From CAZKVJ01 sp964556225 (lineage in GTDB: Bacteria > Actinomycetota > Acidimicrobiia > Acidimicrobiales > Ilumatobacteraceae), in contig CAZKVJ010000002.1 in the NCBI GenBank assembly GCA_964556225.1, positions 124,001-188,000 on the forward strand: a DNA stretch of 64,000 nt. The letters are read 5' to 3'. The notes beneath the pieces are model-generated. The model saw only the letters and a program-made list of their open reading frames with translations, did no database searches and was not told where the DNA came from. Numbering within the stretch: the first letter of the stretch is position 1; each line of letters begins with the position of its first letter. This document shows, one piece after another, positions 1 to 7,834 of this stretch. Made by a program: the position numbers and the translations under genes.

Positions 1-161
1 TTCGGGTCGTTGGCCATGCCGTTGTCCGTGCAGCCCGCCACCCCGCTGATCTTCAGGGTCCCGGGCTTGTCGGCTTGGGCCGGTGGACCCAGGACCCCCA
101 CCACCAGCACGAAGGCGCCCGCCGCCATCAGCGACATCGGTAGGTACTTCCGCCATGCCAT
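1..161 (-). CDS. Secreted protein, N-terminal fragment cut by the window edge
   Basis: The ATG at 161 follows a strong ribosome binding site (GGAGGTGTGAC on the minus strand) and the frame stays open to the window edge, giving 53 residues. The N-terminus is a classical Sec signal peptide: a basic start MAWRK, a hydrophobic core MSLMAAGAFVLVVGVLG, then an AQA-D type cleavage site near residue 30. The mature start DKPGTLKISGVAGCTDNG shows no family I recognise. It is divergent from the HisD-family gene at 304. Its function cannot be judged from this fragment. Confidence 0.7.
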   Translation of the reverse strand, partial: MAWRKYLPMSLMAAGAFVLVVGVLGPPAQADKPGTLKISGVAGCTDNGMANDP

Positions 162-270
162 GTCACACCTCCTCCTCAGAGTCGAGATGAGATGTCTCGG
201 CAACTGTGATGGTACGCCCGTTTCCGCTCGGAGTGGTGAGGTTGACCCACCCTTGACATGAAGCAGAAGA

Positions 271-286
271 GCCCTTGCGCAAGGGC
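271..286. promoter_or_regulatory. 16-bp perfect palindrome in the promoter of the HisD-family gene
   Basis: GCCCTTGC and GCAAGGGC form an uninterrupted palindrome ending 3 bp before a TAGCGT -10 box (290-295). The GTG start at 304 lies 8 nt after that box, so the transcript is probably leaderless. The palindrome covers the -35 area, which suits a repressor site. No regulator gene is adjacent. The rest of the 142-bp divergent spacer shows only the ribosome binding site of the leftward gene. Confidence 0.45.
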
Positions 287-303
287 CGGTAGCGTCCCAG
301 GCC

Positions 304-1623
304 GTGGACCAGGTGCTCCGACGCCAGCGGTGGGACGACATGGACGGTCCGGCGCGATCAGCGCTGCTCGACCGGGGCCTGGCGGCCATCTTCGACCCGG
401 CGCTGCGGGCCGCGATCGGCGAGCTCATCGAGGACGTCCGCCGCCACGGCGACGACGCCGTGTGCCGGGCTCTGGCCCGCTTCGACCGGATCGAGCTGGC
501 GCCGGCCGACCTGCGCGTGAGCGCCGACGAGCTGGCCGCCGCCAGGGTGCCGGCCGAGGTCGAGGCAGCCATCGTCGACGCCATCGCCCATCTCCGAGCG
601 TTCAACGAGGCGCTCATGGCCCGCTCTGGCGCCTGGGAGATCCAGCTCGAGCCGGGGCTGGTGGCCGGTGAGAAGGTCACGCCGATCACGTCCGCCGGGC
701 TGTTCGTGCCGAGCGGCAAGGCCAGCTATCCGTCGGTCGCCTACCAGCTCGGCGTCCCGGCGACCGTGGCGGGGGTCGGCCAGGTGGCCATGGTCGTGCC
801 GCCGGTGCCGGGCGGCCGGGGCGAGGTGGATCCCGCCGTGCTCGTGGTGTGCCGCCTGCTCGGCATCACCGAGGTCTTTCGCGTCAACGGCCCGGCGGGC
901 ATCGCGGCGCTCGGCTTCGGGACCGAGACCATCCCCCGCGTCCGCAAGGTGGTCGGACCCGGGAGCCCGGCCGTGGCCTGCGCGCAGGTGGAGATGCAGC
1001 GCTTCGGGGTGGCCACGATGATGCTGCTCGGACCCACCGAGGCCCTCGTGATCGCCGACTCGTCGGCCGACCCGGCGCGGCTCGCGCTCGACCTGCTGAT
1101 CGAGGCCGAACATGGCACGGACAGCTCGGTGGTGCTGCTCACCCCGTCGGTGACGCTGGCCGACGCCGTCGACGCCGAGCTGGTCACGCTGGTGCCGGCC
1201 CTGCCCGCCCCCCGAGCGGATGCCGCTCGCGCCGCCCTCGGCGCCAATGGCGGCTGCGTGCTGGTCGACGACCTCACCCAGGCCGTCGAGATCGCCAACC
1301 AGTACGCGCCCGAGCACCTGCAGGTCGCCGTCGACGCGGCCGTCGAGGCCGACGTGGTGGCCGGCATCGTCAACGCCGGCGAGATCCTCGTCGGACAGCA
1401 CACGCCGTTCAGCGCCGCCAACTTCGTCGTCGGGTGCCCCGCCTCGCTGCCGACCAGCGGGTTCGCGCACGTGTCGTCGGGCATCACCGTCGAGGCGTTC
1501 CTCAAGCGCACCGCCGTCGCCCGCGCCGACGCCATCGCCCTCGCCCGGATGACCCCGAGCGTGCTGGCCCTCGCCGACCACGAGGGCTTCCCCGCCCACG
1601 CCAACGCCCTCCGCCTCCGCTGA
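304..1623 (+). CDS. Histidinol dehydrogenase family protein (HisD-like), probably not a classical HisD
   Basis: 439 residues, full family length. HisD is the NAD- and zinc-dependent enzyme that oxidises L-histidinol to L-histidine. Family blocks are clear: GLFVPSGKASYPS near 132-144, the GPAGIAALGFGTETIP dinucleotide region near 196-211, PEH at 336-338 and AHANALRLR at the C-terminus. Compared with E. coli HisD from memory, the zinc ligand Gln259 is E267, ligand Asp360 is N373, and catalytic His367 is A380. His262 (H270), the Glu-His pair (E337, H338) and His419 (H432) are kept. No other his gene is nearby. This looks like a paralogue for another alcohol substrate. The GTG start fits the leaderless promoter; ATG at 340 is an alternative. 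Confidence 0.8.
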   Translation: MDQVLRRQRWDDMDGPARSALLDRGLAAIFDPALRAAIGELIEDVRRHGDDAVCRALARFDRIELAPADLRVSADELAAARVPAEVEAAIVDAIAHLRAFNEALMARSGAWEIQLEPGLVAGEKVTPITSAGLFVPSGKASYPSVAYQLGVPATVAGVGQVAMVVPPVPGGRGEVDPAVLVVCRLLGITEVFRVNGPAGIAALGFGTETIPRVRKVVGPGSPAVACAQVEMQRFGVATMMLLGPTEALVIADSSADPARLALDLLIEAEHGTDSSVVLLTPSVTLADAVDAELVTLVPALPAPRADAARAALGANGGCVLVDDLTQAVEIANQYAPEHLQVAVDAAVEADVVAGIVNAGEILVGQHTPFSAANFVVGCPASLPTSGFAHVSSGITVEAFLKRTAVARADAIALARMTPSVLALADHEGFPAHANALRLR

Positions 1624-1651
1624 CACCGCCCCCTTCGGAAAGGGTGGGTCA
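1621..1651. terminator. Hairpin between two convergent genes
   Basis: The 25-bp gap between the HisD-family gene and clpB contains CCCTT-CGGA-AAGGG, extended outward by TGAC pairing with GTCA, which includes the stop codons of both genes. There is no T-tract, as is common in high-GC actinobacteria. A shared bidirectional terminator is plausible but not proven. Confidence 0.4.
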
Positions 1652-4144
1652 GGCGGACGGGTGGACGTCGAGGGTGAACGTGCCGTCGACGTCGTCGACC
1701 ACGACCGTGTCGCCTTCGCCGACACTGCCCTCGAGGATGAGCCGAGCGGCCCGGTCGCTGATCTCACGCTGGATCACCCGCTTCAGCGGACGCGCTCCGA
1801 ACGCCGGGTCGTAGCCCTCGCGGGCGAGCAGCGCCTTGGCGGCCGGCGTCAGCTCCAAGACGATGCGGCGGGCCGCCATCCGCTCGCGCAGACGCTCGAT
1901 CTGGATGTCGACGATCTGGACCAGGTCGTCCTCGGTCAGGGCCCGGAAGCGGATGATCTCGTCGATGCGGTTCACGAACTCCGGCTTGAAGAAGCCCATC
2001 GGGTCACCATGCAGGTTGCTGGTCATGATGAGCACCGCGTTCGTGAAGTCGACCGTGCGACCCTGGCCGTCGGTGAGACGGCCGTCGTCGAGCACCTGGA
2101 GCAGCACGTTGAAAACGTCGGGATGGGCCTTTTCGATCTCGTCGAGCAGGACCACGCTGTAGGGACGCCGCCGCACCGCCTCGGTGAGCTGGCCCCCCTC
2201 GTCGTAGCCGACGTACCCGGGCGGCGCGCCGATGAGGCGGCTCACCGAGTGCTTCTCCATGTACTCGCCCATGTCGATGCGCACCATCGCCCGCTCGTCG
2301 TCGAAGAGGAACTCGGCCAGGGCCCGGGCCAGCTCTGTCTTGCCGACTCCTGTCGGCCCGAGGAACAGGAACGAGCCGATGGGACGATGTGGATCGGACA
2401 AGCCGGCCCGGCTCCGGCGGATGGCGTTGGCGACGGCGGCGACGGCGACGTCCTGGCCGACGACCCGGGCGTGGAGCAGGTCCTCGAGGTGCACCAGCTT
2501 CGCCATCTCGCCCTCCATGAGGCGCGACACCGGCACGCCGGTCCACTTGCTCACGACCTCGGCGATGTCCTCGGCGTCGACCTCCTCCTTCAGCATCCGG
2601 TTCCCGGACTGCAGATCGTCGAGGTGCGAGGTGGCGTCCTCGATGCGCCGCTCCAGCTCGGGGATCCGCCCGTAGCGGATCTCGGCGGCCGTGCCGAGGT
2701 CCGTCTCGCGCTCGAGCTGGGTCCGCAGGCCCTCCAGCTCCTCTTTCAGGGTGCGGATGGCCGTGATGGCCTCCTTCTCGGCCTCCCAGTGCGCCGTCAT
2801 CTCCACCGCCCGCTCGCGCAGCTCGTTGAGCTCGGCCTCGAGCGCGTCGAGGCGCTCGCGGCTCGCGGTGTCGGTCTCCTTCTCCAACGCCACCTGCTCG
2901 ATCTCGAGCTGGCGCATCCGCCGTTCGACCACGTCGATCTCGGTGGGCATCGAGTCGATCTCGATGCGCAGCTTGCTGGCCGCCTCGTCGACCAGGTCGA
3001 TGGCCTTGTCCGGGAGGAACCGGTTCGTGAGGTAGCGGTTCGACAGCACGGCCGCGCTCACGAGCGCCGAGTCCTGGATCCGCACCCCGTGGTGGACCTC
3101 GTAGCGCTCCTTCAGTCCTCGAAGGATGGCGATGGTGTCCTCGACGGTGGGCTCCCCCACGTACACCTGCTGGAAGCGACGCTCGAGGGCGGGGTCCTTC
3201 TCGACGTGCTTGCGGTACTCGTCGAGCGTCGTGGCACCGATCATCCGCAGCTCACCGCGGGCCAGCATCGGCTTGATCATGTTGCCGGCGTCCATGGCGC
3301 CCTCGGCGCTGCCGGCGCCGACGATCGTGTGGAGCTCGTCGACGAAGGTGATCACCTCCCCACCGGCGTCCGTGATCTCCTTCAGGACCGCCTTGAGGCG
3401 CTCTTCGAACTCGCCCCGATACTTGGCGCCGGCGAGCATGCTGGCGATGTCGAGGGCGATGAGGCGCTTGTGCTTCAAGCTCTCCGGAACGTCGCCGTCG
3501 GCGATCCGCCGGGCCAGGCCCTCGACGATGGCCGTCTTGCCGACCCCCGGTTCACCGATGAGCACCGGGTTGTTCTTGGTACGGCGTGACAGCACCTGGA
3601 TGACCCGCCGGATCTCGTCGTCACGGCCGATGACGGGGTCGATCTTGCCCTCGCGTGCCCGCTGGGTGAGGTCGCTGCCGTAGCGCTCGAGCGCCTGGAA
3701 CTGCTCCTCGGGGTCCTGGCTGGTGACGCGGTGCGACCCGCGCACGGCGGCGAGCGCGCCGAGCAGCTCCTCGGTCCCCACGCCGAGCCGGTCGTGCATC
3801 GCCAGGAGCAGGTGCTCGACGGAGAGGTAGTCGTCACGAAGGTCGGCGCGCGACTGCTCGGCTCGGTCGAAGACCTGGGAGAGCTCGCGGCCGAGGCGGG
3901 GCTCCTCACCGCCGTAGGCCCGGGGCAGCTTGGCGACGGCTTCGTCGGCGCGGTTGCGAACCATCAGGGGTGCCAGCCCGAGCTGGGACAGCACCGCCGC
4001 GACGATGGTGTCGTCCTGGCGGGTCAGCGCGCTGAGCAGGTGGTCCGGGGTCAGCTCCGGGTTGCTGGCCGACCGGGCCAGGTCCATCGCCGCCGACACG
4101 GCCTCCTGGGTCTTGTGCGTCCACTTCTTCGGGTCGAGGGCCAT
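1649..4144 (-). CDS. clpB: ATP-dependent chaperone ClpB (Hsp100 disaggregase)
   Basis: 831 residues. ClpB is a cytoplasmic hexameric AAA+ machine that pulls polypeptides out of aggregates together with DnaK, DnaJ and GrpE. Domains in order: N-domain 1-145, first AAA+ module with Walker A GEPGVGKT (197-204), pore loop KYRG (241-244) and Walker B near 267, a coiled-coil middle domain of about 400-525 that separates ClpB from ClpA/ClpC, second AAA+ module with GPTGVGKT (596-603) and pore loop GYVGYDEG. After the sensor segment MTSNL (707-711) only seven residues precede FKPEF, about ten fewer than I recall in the mycobacterial protein. The start lies 6 nt after a TAGCCT box. The HspR-like inverted repeat upstream links it to the dnaK operon. 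Confidence 0.97.
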   Translation of the reverse strand: MALDPKKWTHKTQEAVSAAMDLARSASNPELTPDHLLSALTRQDDTIVAAVLSQLGLAPLMVRNRADEAVAKLPRAYGGEEPRLGRELSQVFDRAEQSRADLRDDYLSVEHLLLAMHDRLGVGTEELLGALAAVRGSHRVTSQDPEEQFQALERYGSDLTQRAREGKIDPVIGRDDEIRRVIQVLSRRTKNNPVLIGEPGVGKTAIVEGLARRIADGDVPESLKHKRLIALDIASMLAGAKYRGEFEERLKAVLKEITDAGGEVITFVDELHTIVGAGSAEGAMDAGNMIKPMLARGELRMIGATTLDEYRKHVEKDPALERRFQQVYVGEPTVEDTIAILRGLKERYEVHHGVRIQDSALVSAAVLSNRYLTNRFLPDKAIDLVDEAASKLRIEIDSMPTEIDVVERRMRQLEIEQVALEKETDTASRERLDALEAELNELRERAVEMTAHWEAEKEAITAIRTLKEELEGLRTQLERETDLGTAAEIRYGRIPELERRIEDATSHLDDLQSGNRMLKEEVDAEDIAEVVSKWTGVPVSRLMEGEMAKLVHLEDLLHARVVGQDVAVAAVANAIRRSRAGLSDPHRPIGSFLFLGPTGVGKTELARALAEFLFDDERAMVRIDMGEYMEKHSVSRLIGAPPGYVGYDEGGQLTEAVRRRPYSVVLLDEIEKAHPDVFNVLLQVLDDGRLTDGQGRTVDFTNAVLIMTSNLHGDPMGFFKPEFVNRIDEIIRFRALTEDDLVQIVDIQIERLRERMAARRIVLELTPAAKALLAREGYDPAFGARPLKRVIQREISDRAARLILEGSVGEGDTVVVDDVDGTFTLDVHPSA

Positions 4145-4150
4145 GCGCTC

Positions 4151-4191
4151 AGGCTACCGCGAAGCAGAAAAGTTGATACATGTCGTATCAA
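4151..4191 (-). promoter_or_regulatory. clpB promoter with HAIR-like inverted repeat
   Basis: On the minus strand a TAGCCT -10 box (4156-4151) lies 6 nt before the clpB ATG. Upstream, 4173-4191 is a perfect inverted repeat TTGATAC-ATGTC-GTATCAA. Its TTGA-N11-TCAA spacing equals that of the HspR operator HAIR (CTTGAGT-N7-ACTCAAG), although the inner bases differ. It overlaps or abuts the expected -35 region, the right place for heat-shock repression by the HspR encoded at 7430. Confidence 0.55.
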
Positions 4192-4281
4192 TCTTCGCGA
4201 GGGATCGGGCCCGGAATGGCCTCGGCCGGGTCGGGCGAGCCCGACCCGGCCGTGATCCTGGCGATCCTCAGGTCAACGGCG

Positions 4282-5194
4282 TCAGCCGAAATAGCCGTTC
4301 AGGTCGGCGATCAGATGCGTGGGCGTCGTGGTGTACAAGCACACCTTCCCACCCGAGCCCACCTTGGCGATCACCAGGTTCGGCACCGTCTGACCAGCCG
4401 AGAAGTTCAGGTTCGACGCGTTCGGCTGCGACGCACCACACGGGAACACCGTCACGAACCCGAGCCCGGTCCCACCGGTCACGGTCACGTTCAGCACCAC
4501 CGCACTCGCATCAGCCGGCACACCACCCCGACCCGTCACCTGCAGCTCCACCGTCGAACCAGCACCCAACAGGCCCTGACCCTCGGCCACACCATCGATC
4601 GTGTCGAACCCCGCACCCTGACGGGTCTCCAACAACCGCACCGGCGCCAGCGNNNNNNNNNNNNNNNNNNNNNNNNNNNNNNNNNNNNNNNNNNNNNNNN
4701 NNNNNNNNNNNNNNNNNNNNNNNNNNNNNNNNNNNNNNNNNNNNNNNNNNNNATCGTGTCGAACCCCGCACCCTGACGGGTCTCCAACAACCGCACCGGC
4801 GCCAGCGACGAGTAGTCCGCACCAGCCGGGAAGTAGCCGTTCAGGTCGGCGATCAGATGCGTGGGCGTCGTGGTGTACAAGCACACCTTCCCACCCGAGC
4901 CCACCTTGGCGATCACCAGGTTCGGCACCGTCTGACCAGCCGAGAAGTTCAGGTTCGACGCGTTCGGCTGCGACGCACCACACGGGAACACCGTCACGAA
5001 CCCGAGCCCGGTCCCACCGGTCACGGTCACGTTCAGCACCACCGCACTCGCATCAGCCGGCACACCACCCCGACCCGTCACCTGCAGCTCCACCGTCGAA
5101 CCAGCACCCAACAGGCCCTGACCCTCGGCCACACCATCGATCGTGTCGAACCCCGCACCCTGACGGGTCTCCAACAACCGCACCGGCGCCAGCG
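4282..5194 (-). repeat. 387-bp tandem coding repeat at the 3' end of the PIG-L gene
   Basis: The stretch 4293-4652 matches 4835-5194 base for base as far as I can read. The period, measured between successive LAPVRLLETR codons (5192 and 4805), is 387 bp or 129 codons. The first unit follows GADMVP and the second follows GADYSS. Perfect identity points to very recent duplication or gene conversion, and it explains the assembly break. Confidence 0.85.
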
Positions 5195-6743
5195 GCACCA
5201 TGTCGGCGCCGACCAGGATCGACACCTCGTCGGTGCTGCTGAGGAAGCCATCCGACACCGACACGCGCAACACCAGCGTGCCCTTGGTCGCCGGCGCCGT
5301 GAACGTCGGCTTGGCCGCCGTCGGCGACGACAGCGTCACCGCCGTCCCGGAGACCTGCGTCCACGAGTACGACAGCGCGTCGCCCTCGGCGTCGGTGCTG
5401 GCGCTGGCGTCGAGCGTCACCCCGGCGCCCGCCTGCACCCCCTGGTCGGGTCCGGCGTTCGCCGTGGGCGCCGTGTTCGTGGCGTTGATCGTCACGGTGT
5501 CCACGTCGGTGAAGGTGCCGTCGCTGACGAGCACGCTGAACGAGAGCACGTTGGCCCCGGACGGGACCGGGAACGTCGGCGTCGCCGTGGTCGACCCGGT
5601 CAACGTGACGATCGGCGTGGTGGTCGGGTTGGCCACCTGGTACCAGGTGTAGGTCAGCGTGTCGCCGTTCGGGTCCGTGCTCCCCGCCGCCGTCAGCTGG
5701 ACGGTCTTGGCGCCCGTCACCGTCTGGTCGGTCCCGGCGTCGGCGACCGGGGGGGCACCGGTGCCAGGGCCGCTGACCGCACCGCCGACCGTGTACTGAC
5801 GCTTCAGCCACTTCCCGTACAGATCCTTGGAGCTCCCCGGCGGGGGCGGGTCGACGACGGGAGGACCGGGGTCGCCGTAGCACTCCGCGAGCGTGTGGCA
5901 CATCCCCGGGTCAGGATCGAACGCCGCGTACGTGAAGAAGGCGTTCTGCTTGGCCGTGAGCGGCGCACCGGCCACGTTCTCGGCCCGGGCCGAGGTGCTG
6001 TAGCCCTCGTAGCCGTACAGGGTCGTCGAGGTGGTGGCCCGCAGCTGGGCCTCACGCATGAACCTCCCGGTGCCGAGGTGGTCGCTGTGATCCCAGTACG
6101 ACCAGTCGTTGACGTGGTCCATCGTGTGGATCACCGACGGCTGGTAGTCGTCGATGATGGCCGACAGGGTCGCGATGAGGCCATCGCGGTCGTACGACGC
6201 CGTCCCGTCCCTCGGCTCGAGCACGGCGCTGCGGCCCTGCCAGAGCTTCTCGAGGCTCTGGTAGCCCTGGCCGGACCAGCCCTCGCCGTCGGGCTGGCCG
6301 TCGGGCAACCGCATGAACTGCAGCGTGACGAGCGGGTTGGCGCTCAGCGTGGAGACCTGCATCTCGTGACCGGAGATCGTCACCGTGCTCTGGGTCCACG
6401 CATCGGCGACGCCGGCGATCTGGGCGTGCGCGGCCCGCACACCGTCTTCGCGGGCCAGCCACGCGCCCGCGGCGCCGTCGCCGGCGGTGAGGTACAGCGT
6501 GCGCACGCACCGGCCCGCCGTGGCGACGTCCGTCGCCAGCTGCGGGTTCAAGAACAGCAGCTCGTCGTCGGTGTGGGCCACCACGTACAGCGCGCGCCCC
6601 CCGGGGCACACCGGTGGCGCCGCGTCGACGCCACCCGTTGCCGCGGTCGTCACCACCGTGGTGACCGCAACGAGCGCGCCGAGCGCTCCCACCAGGCGCT
6701 GCACCCGCGCGCGCCCAGCACCGTGACTTCCAGAAGTCCGCAT
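4282..6743 (-). CDS. Secreted PIG-L (LmbE-type) deacetylase with PKD domains and C-terminal repeats; interrupted by an assembly gap
   Basis: The ATG at 6743 follows GGAGGG. A signal peptide (about 1-42) precedes a PIG-L zinc hydrolase domain (about 45-290). Its motif is AHTDDE (56-61) where the family has AHPDDE, with a second metal site HSDH (219-222). PIG-L enzymes remove N-acetyl groups from sugar conjugates. Two PKD/Ig-like domains follow (about 331-422 and 425-512), then at least two copies of a 129-residue module beginning LAPVRLLETR and ending LNGYF, identical in DNA. The 100 N break the frame only because their number is arbitrary. Removing them and one copy of the 55-bp flank overlap gives a continuous 768-residue frame. 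The C-terminal modules probably attach or bind at the cell surface; I know no named function. Confidence 0.8.
4653..4752. other. Assembly gap of 100 N with identical 55-bp flanks
   Basis: The 55 bases before the gap (4598-4652) are identical to the 55 bases after it (4753-4807). With one copy and the N removed, the distance between repeat units becomes exactly 387 bp. This looks like two contigs sharing a k-mer overlap, so possibly nothing is missing, or a whole number of repeat units is. Confidence 0.85.
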
Positions 6744-6890
6744 GGTCCGCCCTCCGTCCAGAGGCGCACCGCTCAGGCCGCGACACGCTCCGTGGTCAGA
6801 CGGTAGACGCCCCGCCCGCGACGTGACAAGCGGGCCCTCCGGCCCATTTCGACCGGTCCCCTCCACGATCCGTGACCGGCGGTGCCCCGA

Positions 6891-7361
6891 TCATCGCCCG
6901 GCGCCCCACACCTCCTGCGCCTTCGCGTACACCCCCTGGTCGTAGGAGAACTCGACCAGGTTCCCATCGGGATCGGCGAGCGCGCACACGTAGCCGACGG
7001 GAGGTGGCAGCTGGGCCGGCGCCCACACCAGGCAGCCCTCCTCCTCGCCACGCCGGGCGATCTCGTCGACGTCCTCACGGCGCGGGACCTCGATCCCGAG
7101 GTGGGCGAAGGGCGTCATGATCGGCTGCGGTGGACCGGCCTGATGCTTGTAGAGGCTCACGAGCACGAGCACGAAAGGGCGCTCGGCCTGGTCAGGATCG
7201 CCGAGCCACGCCGCCAGGCCGTCGGCGTCGACGCGCCGATCGAGCAGCTCCAGCGGCGTGAACCGCCGGTACCAGTCGATGCTCTTGTCCAAGTCGGTGG
7301 CCGGCAGCGCGATGTGCGTCCAGCGAACCGTGGGCGGATGGACCACGTACTCGTCGTTCAC
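6891..7361 (-). CDS. VOC family (glyoxalase/bleomycin resistance fold) protein
   Basis: 156 residues with two beta-alpha-beta-beta-beta modules. The candidate metal ligands are H16 (WTHIAL), H87 (FAHLGIEV) and E137 (NLVEFS), and the closing ADPDGNLVEF is typical of the superfamily, which includes lyases, dioxygenases and binding proteins. Substrate unknown. The start is GTG 9 nt after a TAGGTT box (7376-7371), so it is probably leaderless. It lies between the PIG-L gene and hspR, on the same strand as both but with no sign of shared transcription. Confidence 0.85.
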   Translation of the reverse strand: MNDEYVVHPPTVRWTHIALPATDLDKSIDWYRRFTPLELLDRRVDADGLAAWLGDPDQAERPFVLVLVSLYKHQAGPPQPIMTPFAHLGIEVPRREDVDEIARRGEEEGCLVWAPAQLPPPVGYVCALADPDGNLVEFSYDQGVYAKAQEVWGAGR

Positions 7362-7429
7362 GGCGTTCGGAACCTAACGCTTCGGGGGGAGAACGGGGAA
7401 GAAGGGGGGCGAGAGCGAGCGAGCGACGA

Positions 7430-7813
7430 TCAGCGGCGGGGGTCGAAGATGCTGGGGACCTCGCCGTAGCGGGCGACGGCCTGGCGCAGCGGGACCAGCT
7501 CGCGGCGCTCGGACGGACGGGGGCCCGCACCGAGCTGGCGGCGGAGCTCGTCGACCTCGACGCGCAGGCGGGCCACCTCGGCCTCGAGCTCCATCACCCG
7601 CCGGATGCCCTCGAGGTTCATGCCCTCGGCGGCCAGCTCGCTGATGCGGCGCAGCTGCTCGATGTCCTCGTCGCTGTAGCGACGGTTGCCACCCGGGGTG
7701 CGGGCAGGACGTACGAGCCCCCGGCGCTCGTAGATGCGCAGCGTCTGGGGGTGCATGCCGGCCAGCTCGGCCGCCACGCTGATCACGTACACCGCCTGGT
7801 TCCGGGTGCGCAC
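7430..7813 (-). CDS. hspR: Heat-shock repressor HspR (MerR family)
   Basis: 127 residues. The N-terminal MerR helix-turn-helix (about 8-75) contains HPQTLRIYERRGLVRPART and the wing NRRYSDEDIEQL. A leucine-rich coiled coil follows (about 80-105), then a basic tail. HspR binds HAIR operators, with DnaK as co-repressor, and shuts off dnaK operons and clpB in actinobacteria. It is the last gene of dnaK-grpE-dnaJ-hspR, 21 bp after dnaJ, with a GTG start after a GAGGAGG ribosome binding site. A candidate target lies in front of clpB at 4173. Confidence 0.93.
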   Translation of the reverse strand: MRTRNQAVYVISVAAELAGMHPQTLRIYERRGLVRPARTPGGNRRYSDEDIEQLRRISELAAEGMNLEGIRRVMELEAEVARLRVEVDELRRQLGAGPRPSERRELVPLRQAVARYGEVPSIFDPRR

Positions 7814-7834
7814 GTCTGCCTCCTCTCCTACGGA

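Noticed and set aside
1661..3589. A 642-codon open frame opposite clpB
   Set aside because: High-GC coding DNA keeps other frames open. The translation is low-complexity and has no family features, while clpB on the other strand is certain.
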